Source: Ceratobasidium sp. AG-K
Lineage: Eukaryota; Basidiomycota; Agaricomycetes; Cantharellales; Ceratobasidiaceae
DNA: 64,000 bases
Assembly (NCBI GenBank): GCA_037039685.1
Contig: JAWNGF010000008.1
Location: 186,001 to 250,000 of the forward strand
Direction of reading: 5' to 3'
A program made the translations under genes and the position numbers. The notes below the pieces were generated by a model, which saw only the letters and a program-made list of their open reading frames with translations, had not been told where the DNA came from and ran no database searches. Shown here in pieces: positions 33,850 to 45,894 of this stretch (positions are counted from its first letter, which is position 1; every line of letters starts with the position of its first letter).

Positions 33850-36800
33850 GTGACTCATCAAGCTTGCAGATCAACCAATGCCAGTTGCCGCTTTAGCCAA
33901 GTCGCTCCTGTTTCTCTTTGGTGCCGCTTCCCAAGCGACACCTCGCCGTTTCAATGCCCACCTTGGACGTACCCTGTATGGCGGGAGAACTTTGGCCTCG
34001 CCCCTCTGCGTCCTGACGATGTGGAGCCTGATGAGCTGGTAGACGTTGATAGCGAGTTTGGCACCCAGGAATACGCTCGCGCGGAGGACGGCTTTGTATT
34101 TTCGAAGCAGGCTCTCACCACTCTCACCGAATCCAAGGCTACGCTGCTCACAGACATCACACGCATGCGAGCCGAGAAATTCACTGATTTCTTCTGGAAG
34201 ATGAGGCGTGAAGATGCCACAAGCTGCAAGCCAATTACATTTACCGTGGCGTCATTGCCGCGAGACCCTGGCGAATCCCCGTTGATGAGAGAGAAGGGTT
34301 ACGAGCAGTACCGTGAGGTGGTCCTGACGATGCTTAATAGGCGAGGCGGCATATTGTCACTAGTGGAGGAGGTGATGGTCCGGCTTCGTGCTACCCCGGC
34401 AGAGAAGTGGAAGGATCTTCGGGATGCTGATAGGGTAAGAGTGGACTTTTATTCTTTTTTTATTATTCTTTTTCTCAGTTATTTAAACGCATTTATCCCG
34501 TGAACAACAGAAGCGAGGAGACCGCCGTATGTACCGGGACGAATACGATGTGCCGCTACCAACCGGGAAGTCAGTGTGTGATAGGCCGGATGTTTTGGCG
34601 GCTACGGGCCTAGGTTTATTTGGGGGTGGAGCCGTCGACCGCGGAGGCGATTTACTTCCTGAGTTTCAGAAGACTGTACTGCTCCTCCTATACCGAAAAT
34701 ACGAAGGCCTGTATCGAAGGCTCAAAAATCTGATCAAGAGGTCGAAGAAACAACAAGCTCAATTTGACACTAGCCTGAAGGGTGAGCCATCAGCGGTGTT
34801 CTTGTTAGCATGACGCTCACTAGATTTCTGGCTTTCAGAGGCTTGTGAGGAGCATACGCCGGCGGCGCTGGGGGCCGTCTCTCAGGCACTGGTGGTATGG
34901 CGCAAAACCGCACAAGAGTCCCTCCAGTTTGAGGATCCACCATTTATGGAGGGAAAAGCATCTGAAAGAGCTCTGGGCCGAGTTGGGATTTGAGGAGGAG
35001 GTGGAGGTGGAGGTGAAGAGTAAGCAATCAACATACTGATTATCCTGTGAAGTTGCGTTGAATTGCAAACAGAACGAAGCAAAGGCCCCAGCAAGACAAA
35101 GTCCACACTTGGGATTGCCAGCGATGCTGAGATGCAAGCCGCATTCCAATACTACCTTGAGGACTATTGCAACGCCATCGAGGCCAACGACGACGTTGTA
35201 GTTCCTAGCGAGCGACCGCTTGGCATGCACGATTTGGCCGAGGGACAGATAGACATAGGGGTCGATCACCTCAAGGACTGGACTACCGAGCAAGTCTGGG
35301 AGAGCTTGGGTCTACCTGGTGCGACTCAATTCCCTTTTGCCGAGCCAGGTAAGGAACTCCCAGAGGGGCTTTCCCACCTTTCAAAGGTCAAGGCCGAACC
35401 CAGGTGGCACCAAGTCGTTGGCGTCCACGCCATCCTGGAACGCGCCTTCACCAAGACTCTTGGAGAGCGGGGGCTTCCGACAATGTTGTGCGACGACGTG
35501 GGGCTCGGTAAGACTATGCAGATCATCGGGCTGTTCAGTTGGCTTGCGCACCTCTACGAGCAACAGGCGCTGGATAAGGACCATAGGCTCCCACCACCCC
35601 CGTTTACCATTGGTGAGATCAGGCTCTATTACGTGTCAATTGTGATCCTTTGACTGAATGATGCTTTCATAGCAAACAAAACTCCATACTTCGACGGGCT
35701 GAAAAGTGTACCCAAACTACCCTCCTTGATCATATTACCGCGGAGCCTGAGTGCGCAGTGGCTTGACCAGTTGATCTTGTTCACACAGCGGGGCAGCTTT
35801 GCTATTGTACGATACTCAAGCGAAAACGGCTCTCTGGAAAACTTTAGCAGCGATCCAGGAGGCTTGTACAGGGTAGCTGCTGGTTTGAAACTAGAGCGGT
35901 GCCACAAGGTGATCATCCTTGCTGACCAATCGGTGTGTTGGCTACCTTTGAAAAGCATAAAACAGAGCCTGACCTTATAGTGATACAGGCTGTAGCAACG
36001 GAAGCCAAAAGGTGCTTGGTTCCCCCGCCTGCTTTCTTGAGAGGCAAGGCTGCACAATTTCAAGAAGCAAAGGGGGAGCCAGCAGCGTTCAGGCCAGGTA
36101 TCAGGCCCGAGGGTTCTCTGTTGAGCATGTGCTTTCGTGTTGTAGCGATAGATGAGGCTCATAACCTCCGTAACTGCGGCCACGCCCATCAGGGCATTCT
36201 CAAGATTACGTCAAACTCACACCTTATCATTGGAGCAACAGCGACACCGCTTTTCACGGGTCCCAAGGTATGAGCTCCTATGTCTCCAGGCTGATTCCAA
36301 GGATTGCCCAGTAGCAGCCAATGTTAACCCTTTGCTTCCAGGACCTTGCTGCGCAGGGCAGAATTCTCCGCTTCCCCCCAATGATTGGGGAGAGGGGGCA
36401 GGCTCTATGCAAGGAGATGCTCCATTCCATGCATGAGCGCGCTAAGGAGTGGGTTGCCAACACCCAAACAATCATGAAGGGGGTGATCCAGCGGGAGGCT
36501 CGTCAGGCGGCGTCAGCTGCTGGCTTTGGTATCACCGACAACCAGTTTGCTCAACTACTCAAGGAGATGGAGCTGAAGTATCAAAGCGAGGACCAAATTA
36601 GCATTCAAAGGATGAAGTACGTATCACAACGAACCGTAGATATCATGGGACGAACAATGCGCCCAATCCTTGTTCGCCGGACTGCTGGTTCGCGGGACCC
36701 AAGCGGCAATCTGGTCCTAGAGTTGAAACCCTACACGATCGTCACTACCTGGTGCCCGCTGTCCAATGTGGAGCAAGAGGCGTTGTGTCGGGTCAATGAA

Positions 36801-39174
36801 CAACACAGGATGTCTAGACTAAGGTAGTTAGCTACTCTGCCCATCAATTTTATTTCCCTTAGCTACTTTCAAGTTGCATATGAGTGGCGCATTGACCACC
36901 TTTCTCCTGCCCACCCCGTTCATCAGCCCATCCGAGAAGAAGGTCGCACAGAGCCATATCAAATGGACGGTATGTACTTTTTATAAGGCTTTGTTGTAGA
37001 GCAAAAGTGTTGATCAACGTCCACTACAGAACTTCCTGCTTGACCAGAAGCACGCAGGCCTCCACCCCTTGATTTTGACTTTGAGGCAACGCGAGAAAGA
37101 TCAGGGCTTGAAGGAAGGCACACTCCTGAGCAAGTTGGCAGTAGACTGGGATGAAACTAACTTCAAACAGAAGGCATCGACTCGATTGCTCAAGATCGAT
37201 GAAGTCCTTTGCCATTTCTGGGTGGGGAACCCAAAACCCCCTATGTTCAAGGAGGATGGGACGCGAGACCACAAGGCGGTCGTGAACGACCCTCTGCCAA
37301 GCAAAACCAACCGGAAGTTCTTAATTTATGTTGCATACCGCTATCATAGGGACCTAATAGCAAAGGTGTGTAACTCATGGCCCTTGGGGTAATGCGCGCG
37401 TCACTGACAGATCGTCTGTCCCTCACAGATGCTTCAAATCAAAGCGCGGACTTTGTGACTTATGACGGCTCGATGACACTCAAACAACGCACAGATAGCG
37501 TCAACAGATTCAACAACGACCTGCACTGCCGCATCATGATCATAAGTAATGTGGGTTCTGCTGGACTAAACCTGACCGCGGCATCAGTCGTCATCTTTGT
37601 GGTAATTAATTGTACATGCTTTATTGGTATTGCTGGTGGCTGATGTTTTCAATCAGAGCGGTGTGTGGTCGGGGCAGGAGAAATGGCAAATCATTGGCCG
37701 GCTTTGGCGTTATGGTCAACAACGGGACGTGGTAATCATGGAGCTGGTTGCACCAGGTGGCATTGACCTTGCCTTGCAGGGCTACGCGGACGGAAAGACT
37801 TCCATGGCAGATATGTTCTTGCTGTCAGAGGCCCAACTGCGCCAGGCATACTTGCAGATCACCACTCCTGATGAAGACGATGGGCAGGAGATCGATGCCC
37901 CAGAGGCTTTTGTCAACCAACCTCCCAAGTGCGCTACCACAAGCAGCCGGAAGCGCAAGAATGATAGCAAGAACCGCAATCAAACAGAGCAGAGTGACAG
38001 GAAGATGGATGAAGGCGGAGGGATTGAGATGCAGGGCTCAGATGAGGATTTGGCTGGACCCTCAAATCCGACCAAGCGGGCCAAGACAAGCAAGAAAGCC
38101 CGTGAGGAAGTAGAAAAGAAGGGGGCATCCAGGAAGAACACAGGGCAAGCAAGTCAACAGGCAAGTCTGTTATTTCTTGATCAAGTGTTGGAATCTGACT
38201 AGGTGATTCAGAAGGCCCAGGGGACAACAACTGCCAAGCAACCTGCGACTGTTTCAAGTAATACCCCTGCACCCAAGAGCAGGGTACACAGCAATGCTTC
38301 CAGAAAGCACAAGGTGGATCCAGCATTTGATGAGTCGGGCAGTAAGGTAAAGGCTATTCCCTTTACCCACCCCCAGTGTCTAACTGCCCATTCCAGCAGC
38401 GCAAAGAGCCTTCCACAATGCAAGGGGATGCCGTGATCCCTCGCTTGTCCCAACTTCAGACTGATAGCGTCACACAAAGCACAGGGCGCCCAAAGCAGAA
38501 GGTTGCGCAGGCAGCAGCAGCTGGTATAGGTTGGAAGGTAAGGATACTGCCACCTACCAAAAATGGTACCATCTGACCAGCACGCCCAGAAGGCAACAAA
38601 CCCTATGGACATTGATAAGCTTACCAGTGTGCTGGACGCATCCCAGCTTAACACGACAGCCCAAGCTTCAAGCAGCATACTTCCTGGACCAACAATGCCG
38701 CAGTCATCCTATGAATTGAGCCAAGCACCACTGCAGGAGCAAGGTGCATCAGTAAAGCCGAAGCCCAGGATTGTTCCTCATCAGGTAGTCATGACCAACA
38801 GCCCAGAGCACAATCTGTTTGACCTGTCACACCAGCAAAGGGGCCCAGGGCTTGGACAGGGAGGCGGAAACGTGGCTTGCGAGGAGGACCTGACTATGCT
38901 GCTCAATGCCCCTGTGGCTTCAAAGGTAGGTGGGAGCTCGAGGAAGCGATCAGGGTTTGCTTTGCCAAGTGCACGGAAGTGGGCAGCAGGAGCAGCAGGC
39001 AAAGCTAAGCAAGGGTTGTTGGCCACTGGGACTTCGTCTCAGAATCATGTGGATGCAACTATGCTTTTTTTGGAGGATGAGAGCTCTCAGTTTCCAAAGA
39101 AGGCATTGCGATTGCCTGCCACATTGAGTTCCAAGGGCAAGGACACAATGAATGGGGGTTCTTGGTCTGGCTGA
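33850..39174 (+). CDS. SNF2-family helicase-like ATPase, many exons, two probable frameshifts
   Basis: DEAH-type SNF2 ATPase, presumably a nuclear DNA-translocating remodeller or repair factor. Exon ends I can place: -34434, 34511-34781, 34839-35019, 35073-35612, 35673-36267, 36342-36823, 36864-36969, 37030-37369, 37429-37601, 37657-38160, 38212-38346, 38400-38537, 38590-39174. Motifs in order: 'CDDVGLGKTMQ' (Walker A), 'SLIILPRSLSAQW', 'VVAIDEAHNLRN', 'IIGATATPLFTG', 'IMIISNVGSAGLNLTAAS' and 'QIIGRLWRYGQQ' (motif VI). The C-terminal third is Lys/Ser/Gln-rich. No in-frame ATG opens exon 1, so the 5' end is unknown. The frame must shift near 34950 (+1) and near 35931 (+2, 'tcggtgtgttgg'); these are sequencing errors or a decaying gene. 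The 38160 junction uses a GC donor. Confidence 0.75.
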
Positions 39175-39900
39175 ATAAGCCTACATGTATCTCCAATAGG
39201 CAGTCAGACATTATGTTTCACTTAAAGCAAGCTTAGACCAATAAGTTATCCAACAAGTGATGGTGTATGGTTCTCAAGCACATGTGCCCCAGTCCACTAT
39301 GTACACTCTCACATGCACCTCCCATGAACTAAGGTGCACATGATGAATGTCCTGCTAGGATGGATTGTTAGGACTGACGGGTTGTTGTTGTTGTCTTTGT
39401 ATGGATTATTAGTCAATGCCACCATGTAATTTCACCCACATCATGAAAATGAAAATTTCTTACCCATGTATTCTTAGCCTGCACTTGAGTGTCTCATTGG
39501 CACAAACTACTAAGTGCGGCACTGAAAATAGGTGAGCACAGGCTGGAGCCCGGCAGACCCACCTTTGATTTTACATACGTTTATCTACATGCAAAACGCA
39601 CCAGAAGGGTGACTCTGTGTGCACCCAGCTAAAATAGTTGTGTCACTCACTGAAATTACGTGTGCGTGCCATGTAATTTGCACCCAGCCCACTCACCTAG
39701 TTTGAGGTGGGGCGCCTTTCACTGTGGCATGAATGAGAATTGGCTAAGTCCCTGGCTTTCCAATGCTCATTTCTCTGACATAAAAGGGGCAGGTTGCTGC
39801 GCCTAAGAACTGAAAATAAGTGCCAAATACAGGAAGTCAAAGGCAAGCTCTTCATTGGACATGTGCATGCAATTGGTACTGGTACATGCAAACAACATAA
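39175..39900. other. 3' flank of SNF2-like gene, approach to satellite
   Basis: No gene. The word content ('tgcacc', 'gtgcaca', 'cccactca') increasingly resembles the satellite that follows, suggesting degenerate monomers at its edge. Confidence 0.4.
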
Positions 39901-39959
39901 GCGCATGGGCAGCACATGGTGACTAAGCAGCGGATAGACAGCAGCAGAACCAGTGTGTG

Positions 39960-42337
39960 GACTCCATGTAAAGTTAGTGCATACATTGCATGTGCCTGTG
40001 GTACAGAGCCTACTGACAATGTTTGCTCACCCTGGCTGGAGTGGGCTGCCGCTACTATGAGTGCGTACCATGTATGCACATGCAAGTGGTGCACTTTCCA
40101 GCTAGTTTCCCAGTCAGTCAGTAAAGTGAAGCTCCACTATGTGCGTACTATGTATGCACAAGCATTAGCGGCAACCCACTCAGGTCAGGGTGGGTGCACG
40201 TGACTCATGTGTCTGTACTGGATAAGTGCGTACAATGTATGCACATGCGCTGCGTGTTGTGGTTAACTAGTTGATGGGCCTGAACACAAGTGGTGCGCAG
40301 ACGCTGCCTGTAGCTGGTGCGTACTTTGTATGCACCTGTGGTATGGAGCCAACTAATCATGTGCACTCACCCTGACCTGAGTGGGCTGCCACTACTATGA
40401 GTGCGTACTATGTACGCACACACAAGTGGTGCACTTTTCAGCTAGTTTCCTGGTCAATCAGTAGAGTGAAGTTCCACTATGTGCATACATAGTACGCACA
40501 AGCATTAGCAGCCACCCACTCAGGTCCAGGTGAGTGCATGTGACCCATGTGTCTGTACTTGATAAGTGCGTACATTGTATGCACATGCGCTGCGCGTTGC
40601 GGTTAACTAGTTGATGGGCCTGAACACAAGGAGTGCGCAGACACTGCCTGTAGCTGGTGCGTACTTTGTATGCACCTGTGGTATGGAGCCAACTAATCAT
40701 GTGCGCTCACCCTGACCTGAGTGGGCTGCCGCTACTATGAGTGCATACTATGTACGCACATGCAAGTGGTGCACTTTTCAGCTAGTTTCCTAGTCAATCA
40801 GTAGAGTGAAGCTCCACTAAGTGTGTACAATGTATGCACAAGCAATAGCAGCAACCCACTCAGGTCAGGGTGAGTGCACGTGACTCATGTGTCTGTACTG
40901 GATAAGTGCGTACAATGTATGCACATGCGCTGCGTGATGAGGTTAACTAGTGGATGGGCCTGAACACAAGTGGTGCGCAGATGCTGCCTGTAGCTGATGC
41001 ATGCTTTGTATGCACCTGTGGTATGGAGCCAACTAATTATGTGCGCTCACCCTGACCTGAGTGGGCTGCCACTACTATGAGTGCATACTATGTACGCACA
41101 CACAAGTGGTGCACTTTTCCGCTAGTTTCCTAATCAGTCAGTAGAGTGAAGTTCCACTATGTGCATACTATGTACGCACAAGCATTAGCGGCAACCCACT
41201 CAGGTCAGGGTGGGTGCGCGTGACTCAGGTGTCTGTACTGGATAAGTGCGTACAATGTATGCACATGCGCTGCATGTTGTGGTTAACTAGTTGATGGGCC
41301 TGAACACAAGTGGTGCGCAGACGCTGCCTGTAGCTGGTGCGTACTTTGTATGCACCTGTGGTATGGAGCCAACTAATCATGTGCACTCACCCTGACCTGA
41401 GTGGGCTGCTGCTACTATGAGTGCGTACTATGTATGCACATGCAAGTGGTGCACTTTCCAGCTAGTTTCCCAGTCAGTCAGTAAAGTGAAGCTCCACTAT
41501 GTGCATACATAGTACACACAAGCATTAGCGGCAACCCACTCAGGTCAGGGTGAGTGCATGTGACCCATGTGTCTGTACTTGATAAGTGCGTACATTGTAT
41601 GCACATGCATTGCGCGTTGTGGTTAACTAGTTGATGGGCCTGAACACAAGCAGTGCACAGACGCTGCCTGTAGCTGGTGCGTACTTTGTATGCACCTGTG
41701 GTATGGAGCCAACTAATCATGTGCACTCACCCTGACCTGAGTGGGCTGCCGCTACTATGAGTGCATACTATGTACGCACATGCAAGTGGTGCACTTTTCA
41801 GCTAGTTTCCTAGTCAATCAGTAGAGTGAAGCTCCACTAAGTGTGTACAATGTATGCACAAGCAATAGCAGCAACCCACTCAGGTCAGGGTGAGTGCACG
41901 TGACTCATGTGTCTGTACTGGATAAGTGCATACAATGTATGCACATGCGCTGCGTGATGAGGTTAACTAGTGGATGGGCCTGAACACAAGTGGTGCGCAG
42001 ATGCTGCCTGTAGCTGATGCATGCTTTGTATGCGCCTGTGGTATGGAGCCAACTAATCATGTGCGCTCACCCTGACCTGAGTGGGCTGCCACTACTATGA
42101 GTGCATACTATGTACGCACATGCAAGTGGTGCACTTTCCAGCTAGTTTCCTAGTCAGTCAGTAGAGTGAAGCTCCACTATGTGCATACTATGTACGCACA
42201 AGCATTAGCGGCAACCCACTCAGGTCAGGGTGAGTGCATGGGACTCATGTGTCTGTACTGGATAAGTTTGTACATTGTATGCACATGCACTGTGCGTTGT
42301 GGTTAACTAGTTGATGAGCCTGAACACAAGTGGTGCG
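39960..42337. repeat. 340-bp satellite array, left part
   Basis: The phrase 'gtatggagccaactaatcat' (first copy slightly altered) starts at 40001, 40341, 40681, 41021, 41361, 41701 and 42041, spaced exactly 340 bp. Each monomer contains four imperfect palindromes of the form GTGCRTAC-NNT-GTAYGCAC about 80-92 bp apart, for example at 40318, 40401, 40481 and 40566. Monomers three apart are more alike than neighbours: 40681 against 41701 differs at only a few bases over 200, and 40341 and 41361 share 'tgacccatgtg' and 'gtgcatacatagta'. This gives a 1020-bp higher-order unit. The array is not coding. Confidence 0.9.
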
Positions 42338-42340
42338 TTT

Positions 42341-42607
42341 TGGGATATGCGCAGTGTCGGGCTGAGAATCAATGTAACTCAGCTCGTGCTGCTAAGAGTA
42401 GAGAACTGTGCATGTATATACCTGGGAATCCATGTAACTACAGGTAATATAAGCAATAGGAAAAAACGAAAATATAAAACTAAATCATACCTCAGCTCGT
42501 GCTACTAAGAGTAGAGAACTGAGGGTAAAATTTCCGCAAAGCATGCGTCCATGTGAACACAATCACGTGATGCGCATATATCTACGTATAAGACTGTATA
42601 TTCAACA
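42341..42607 (-). repeat. 3' LTR of the copia element
   Basis: 267 bp, beginning 'TGTTGAATATAC' and ending 'GCATATCCCA' on the minus strand. It holds an internal direct repeat of about 29 nt ('ctcgtgctrctaagagtaga' core) at about 42380-42408 and 42493-42521, also present in the other LTR. A 'GAGTGGGCG' purine-rich patch precedes it as a possible polypurine tract. Confidence 0.85.
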
Positions 42608-42645
42608 CGCCCACTCAGGATTAGACGAAAAATGAAAAGAAAGCT

Positions 42646-44916
42646 TCAAAACATTCGCATCCCAGTAACGAAACTGGGGAATTTGACGCGTCCGAGTGGT
42701 TTGGTAAGCGCATCGGTGACCTGTTGGTCGGTCGGAATAAATTGAAGGTCGACTTCGCAAAGTGCAACTACTTCTCGAATAAAGTGATGTTTTACTCGAA
42801 TGTGCTTTGTATTTTGATGATTCACGGGATTCTTGGCTAATGCGATACTCGATTGATTGTCGGTAAGCAAGGTTGTTGGACCTTCCGATAAGTACCCGAG
42901 CTCGTCAAGGAATTGACAAAGCCAAATCAATTGGCGGGCGGCGCTCGCGGCGGCAACATATTCGGCCTCGGTACTCGATAGTGAAATCGTTGGCTGCTTA
43001 CATGACGACCAAGCGACGTTTCCTCCGGCTCGTTGGAAGATCCAACCAGTAGTCGATCGACTCGTATTAGGATCGCCAGCGTGGTCTGAGTCGACATATC
43101 CGATTGGCTTTGACAATTTTGATCGTTCAAATACGATCCCGATTGCTTTTGTGCCTTGTAGGTACCGTAGAACCCGCTTGAATGCTGACCAATGCTTGTC
43201 GCCAGGATTAGCAGCATGTTGGGCAAGCAGTCCGGTCGCAAAAGTGATGTCGGGGCGGGTCGAAATCATGGCATACATGAGCGATCCGACTCCACGCTGA
43301 TAAAGCATTCAATTGACGGTAGGAGTATCGAGTTTGGGCAGGTTTGGCAATTCGGCCATTGGTGTGTCCCATGATTTGGACTCGCTCATACTGAATCAAG
43401 CTAGTATGTCGCTAATATAACGCATTTGACAAATTTTGAGTGTGCCTGCACCACGATTACGCTTGATTTCGACTCCAACAAATATGCGTGCCTCGCCTAG
43501 ATCAACAATATTGAACGATTTTCGCATTTTCGACTTGATTTCCTCTAGAAACGAGAGAGGTTTGCCAGCTAGGAGCATATCGTTGACATGAGCTAAGATT
43601 ATCGCCAAATTATCACCATCCCTCTGAATGAACACGGCGTGATCACTCTTGGTCCTCATGAATCTGATTGATTCAAGTACTTCCTTAAGTCGAAGGTAGA
43701 ACGCTTGGGCGGCTTGTTTCAGACCGTATAACGCCTTAACGAGTTGCCAGACGTAATTGCCTTTGGTGAATCCCTCTGGTTGCTCCATCTAGAGCTCTTC
43801 CTCGACGACGCCGTGTAGGAACGCCGTTTTGATGTCGAGCTGAAGGAGCTCGAGGTCTTCGCTCGCGACGATGCTGAAAAGCACCCTATATGCGTCTGAT
43901 GCAGCTACTGGCGACAAAATTTCGACGTAATCGACACCCGGAGCCTGCCAGAAGCCCTTGGCGACGAGTCGGGCCTTGTACTTGAGGATCTCGCCATCGA
44001 CGTCGCGCTTGTATGCGTATACCCAGCAGCATTTGATAACCTTTTTGTGAGTAGGTCAATCAGCCGGTTTCCAAACTTTGTGCTCGGTGATTGATTTAAT
44101 TTCTTTGATCATAGCTTCGAGCCATAAATTGGCGTCTGGACGTGCCATTGCCTCGGCATAGGTATCGGGTGGATGCTCAATTAATGCATTCAGGGCATTC
44201 TCAGTCGGTGGCTTATTGGCTCGCATGGCAGTTTCATTCTGCGTGCCCACTTCAGCTCCGTATCGTACTGGCAGTCTCGTAACTCGACCTGATCGACACG
44301 GCGGCTCTGGCTCGACTACTGGCTCTGGCTCGGATTCTTGCTGGCTTACTGGCTCTTGGCATTCTTGCTCTGGCTCGGCGGCAGTTTCAGGCGTCGGCTC
44401 GGGGTGTTCCTGATTGCCCACTTGCTCTGGGAACTCGTCCTCAAAGTCTTCGATAATAACTCGCTGCTGTGTCTTGCCTCCCTCCTCAAATACAACGTCA
44501 CGTGAGGTGATTATGCAACCAATTGATTGCTGAATCAGGATGTGCACTTTGCGATTCGGGGCGAATCCAAGGTAAGTACACTTGAACGATCTCAGTTGAA
44601 GCTTGGTACGTTGACTGTCGGGTACTCGAGCCCATGCCTTGCAGCCAAAAGTCCGAAGTCGGGAAACATCGGGTAACTTGCCTGTGAAAACTTCGTCCGG
44701 GGTTTTGCCGTCAAGTGACCGTTTCGGCGTGACATTCCAGATATATGCGGTGTGCATAATCGCAAATCCCCAATATTTGTCAGGTAGGTTGGCATCCAAT
44801 TGCATCGTTGGAGTAGTAATGTTTACAGCATTAACTGGGTCCTCTTCTTCTTCACTTTTGACGCTACCAGGGCTCATAACCTCTTGGGATATGCACAGTG
44901 TCGGGCTGAGAATCAA
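42646..44916 (-). pseudogene. pol: Copia pol remnant (integrase C-terminus, reverse transcriptase, RNase H)
   Basis: Reading on the minus strand: integrase C-terminal part ('LPDKYWGFAIMHTAYIWN', 'RLRTFGCKAWARVP'); then a low-complexity Glu/Pro linker; then reverse transcriptase ('WLEAMIKEIKSI', 'YAYKRDVDGEILKYKARLVA', 'LDIKTAFLHG', 'MEQPEGF', 'LYGLKQA'); then RNase H ('YVDSDHAGD', 'SLSSTEAEYVAAA', 'TDNQSSIALAKNP', 'HIRVKHHFIRE'). Stops interrupt the frame near 44055, 43788, 43395 and 43310. The catalytic YVDD of copia reverse transcriptases reads 'HVNDM', losing an Asp. RNase H carboxylates are kept. The product cannot support its own transposition. Confidence 0.9.
44867..44884 (-). promoter_or_regulatory. 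Primer-binding site, initiator tRNA-Met anticodon-region type
   Basis: Directly after the 5' LTR, the plus strand reads 'ccagggctcataacctct'. The stretch 'CAGGGCTCATAACC' is the anticodon stem-loop sequence of eukaryotic (yeast-like) initiator tRNA-Met, so the element's RNA is complementary to the middle, not the 3' end, of that tRNA. This is the half-tRNA priming arrangement known from Drosophila copia and Ty5. Confidence 0.75.
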
Positions 44917-45151
44917 TGTAACTCAGCTCGTGCTACTAAGAGTAGAGAACTGTGCATGTATATACCTGAGAATCAATGTAACTACAGGTAATATAAGCAA
45001 TAGGAAAAAATGAAAATATAAAACTAAATCCTACCTCAGCTCTTGCTACTAAGAGTAGAGAACTGAGGATAAAATTTCCGCAAAGTGTGCGTCCATGTGA
45101 ACACAATCACGTGATGCGCATATATCTACGTATAAGACTGTATATTCAACA
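44885..45151 (-). repeat. 5' LTR of the copia element
   Basis: 267 bp with the same ends as the 3' LTR and about ten substitutions relative to it, many of them G/A or C/T. It is bordered on the outside by resumed satellite sequence. Confidence 0.85.
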
Positions 45152-45740
45152 GTGTGCAGACGTGGCCTGTAGCTGGTGCATACTTTGTATGCACCTGTGG
45201 TATGGAGCCAACTAATCATGTGCACTCACCCTGACCTGAGTGGGCTGCTGCTACTATGAGTGCATACTATGTACACACATGCAAGTGGTGCACTTTCCAG
45301 CTAGTTTCCCAGTCAGTCAGTAGAGTGAAGCTCCACTATGTGCGTACATAGTATGCACAAGCATTAGCAGCAACCCACTCAGGTCAGGGTGAGTGCACGT
45401 GACTCATGTGTCTGTACTTGATAAGTATGTACAATGTATGCACCTGGGCTGCACATTGTGGTTAACTAGTGGCTGGGCCTGAACACAAGTGGTGTGCAGA
45501 CGCTGCCTGTAGCTGGTGTGTACTTTGTATGCACCTGTGGTATGGAGCCAACTAATCATGTGCACTCACCCTGACCTGAGTGGGCTGCTGCTACTATGAG
45601 TGTGTACTATGTATGCACACACAAGTGGTGCACTTTCCAGCTAGTTTCCTAGTCAGTCAGTAGAGTGAAGCTCCACTATGTGTGTACAATGTATGCACAA
45701 GCATTCACAGCAACCCACTCAGGTCAGGGTGAGTGCATGT
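45152..45740. repeat. 340-bp satellite array, right part
   Basis: The array resumes in the correct register after the retrotransposon. 'gtatggagcc' occurs at 45200 and 45540, again 340 bp apart, with the same palindromic motifs. It degrades after 45740 into two short repeats of 'actcaccctaac(c/t)tgaatggtccaacact'. Confidence 0.9.
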
Positions 45741-45894
45741 GACTCATGTGTCTGCACTCACCCTAACTTGAATGGTCCAACACTTTGACTTGTACAAGTG
45801 CAGGAATGCTGGTCGCATGCACTCACCCTAACCTGAATGGTCCAACACTGCAGCTTGTGCATACATAGTATGCAGATTATATTGCTTCACTCAA

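Larger units (their letters stand above)
42341..45151 (-). mobile_element. Ty1/copia LTR retrotransposon, internally deleted
   Basis: The element lies on the minus strand: 5' LTR 45151-44885, primer-binding site, partial pol, 3' LTR 42607-42341. It sits inside the satellite. The left flank ends 'gtgcg' at 42333-42337 and the right flank begins 'gtgtg' at 45152-45156, and the satellite reads continuously if one of these is removed, so they look like a 5-bp target duplication with a C-to-T change. If so the LTRs extend three bases further. Gag, protease and the integrase core are missing: the pol frame begins with the C-terminal part of integrase. The two LTRs differ at about ten positions by eye. 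Confidence 0.85.

Noticed and set aside
37360..37450. Apparent frameshift in the SNF2-like gene between 'DLIAK' and 'DFVTYDG'
   Set aside because: A GTAACT donor at 37370 with the acceptor at 37428 gives 'AKVYASNQSADFVTYDG' in frame, matching the expected helicase order.
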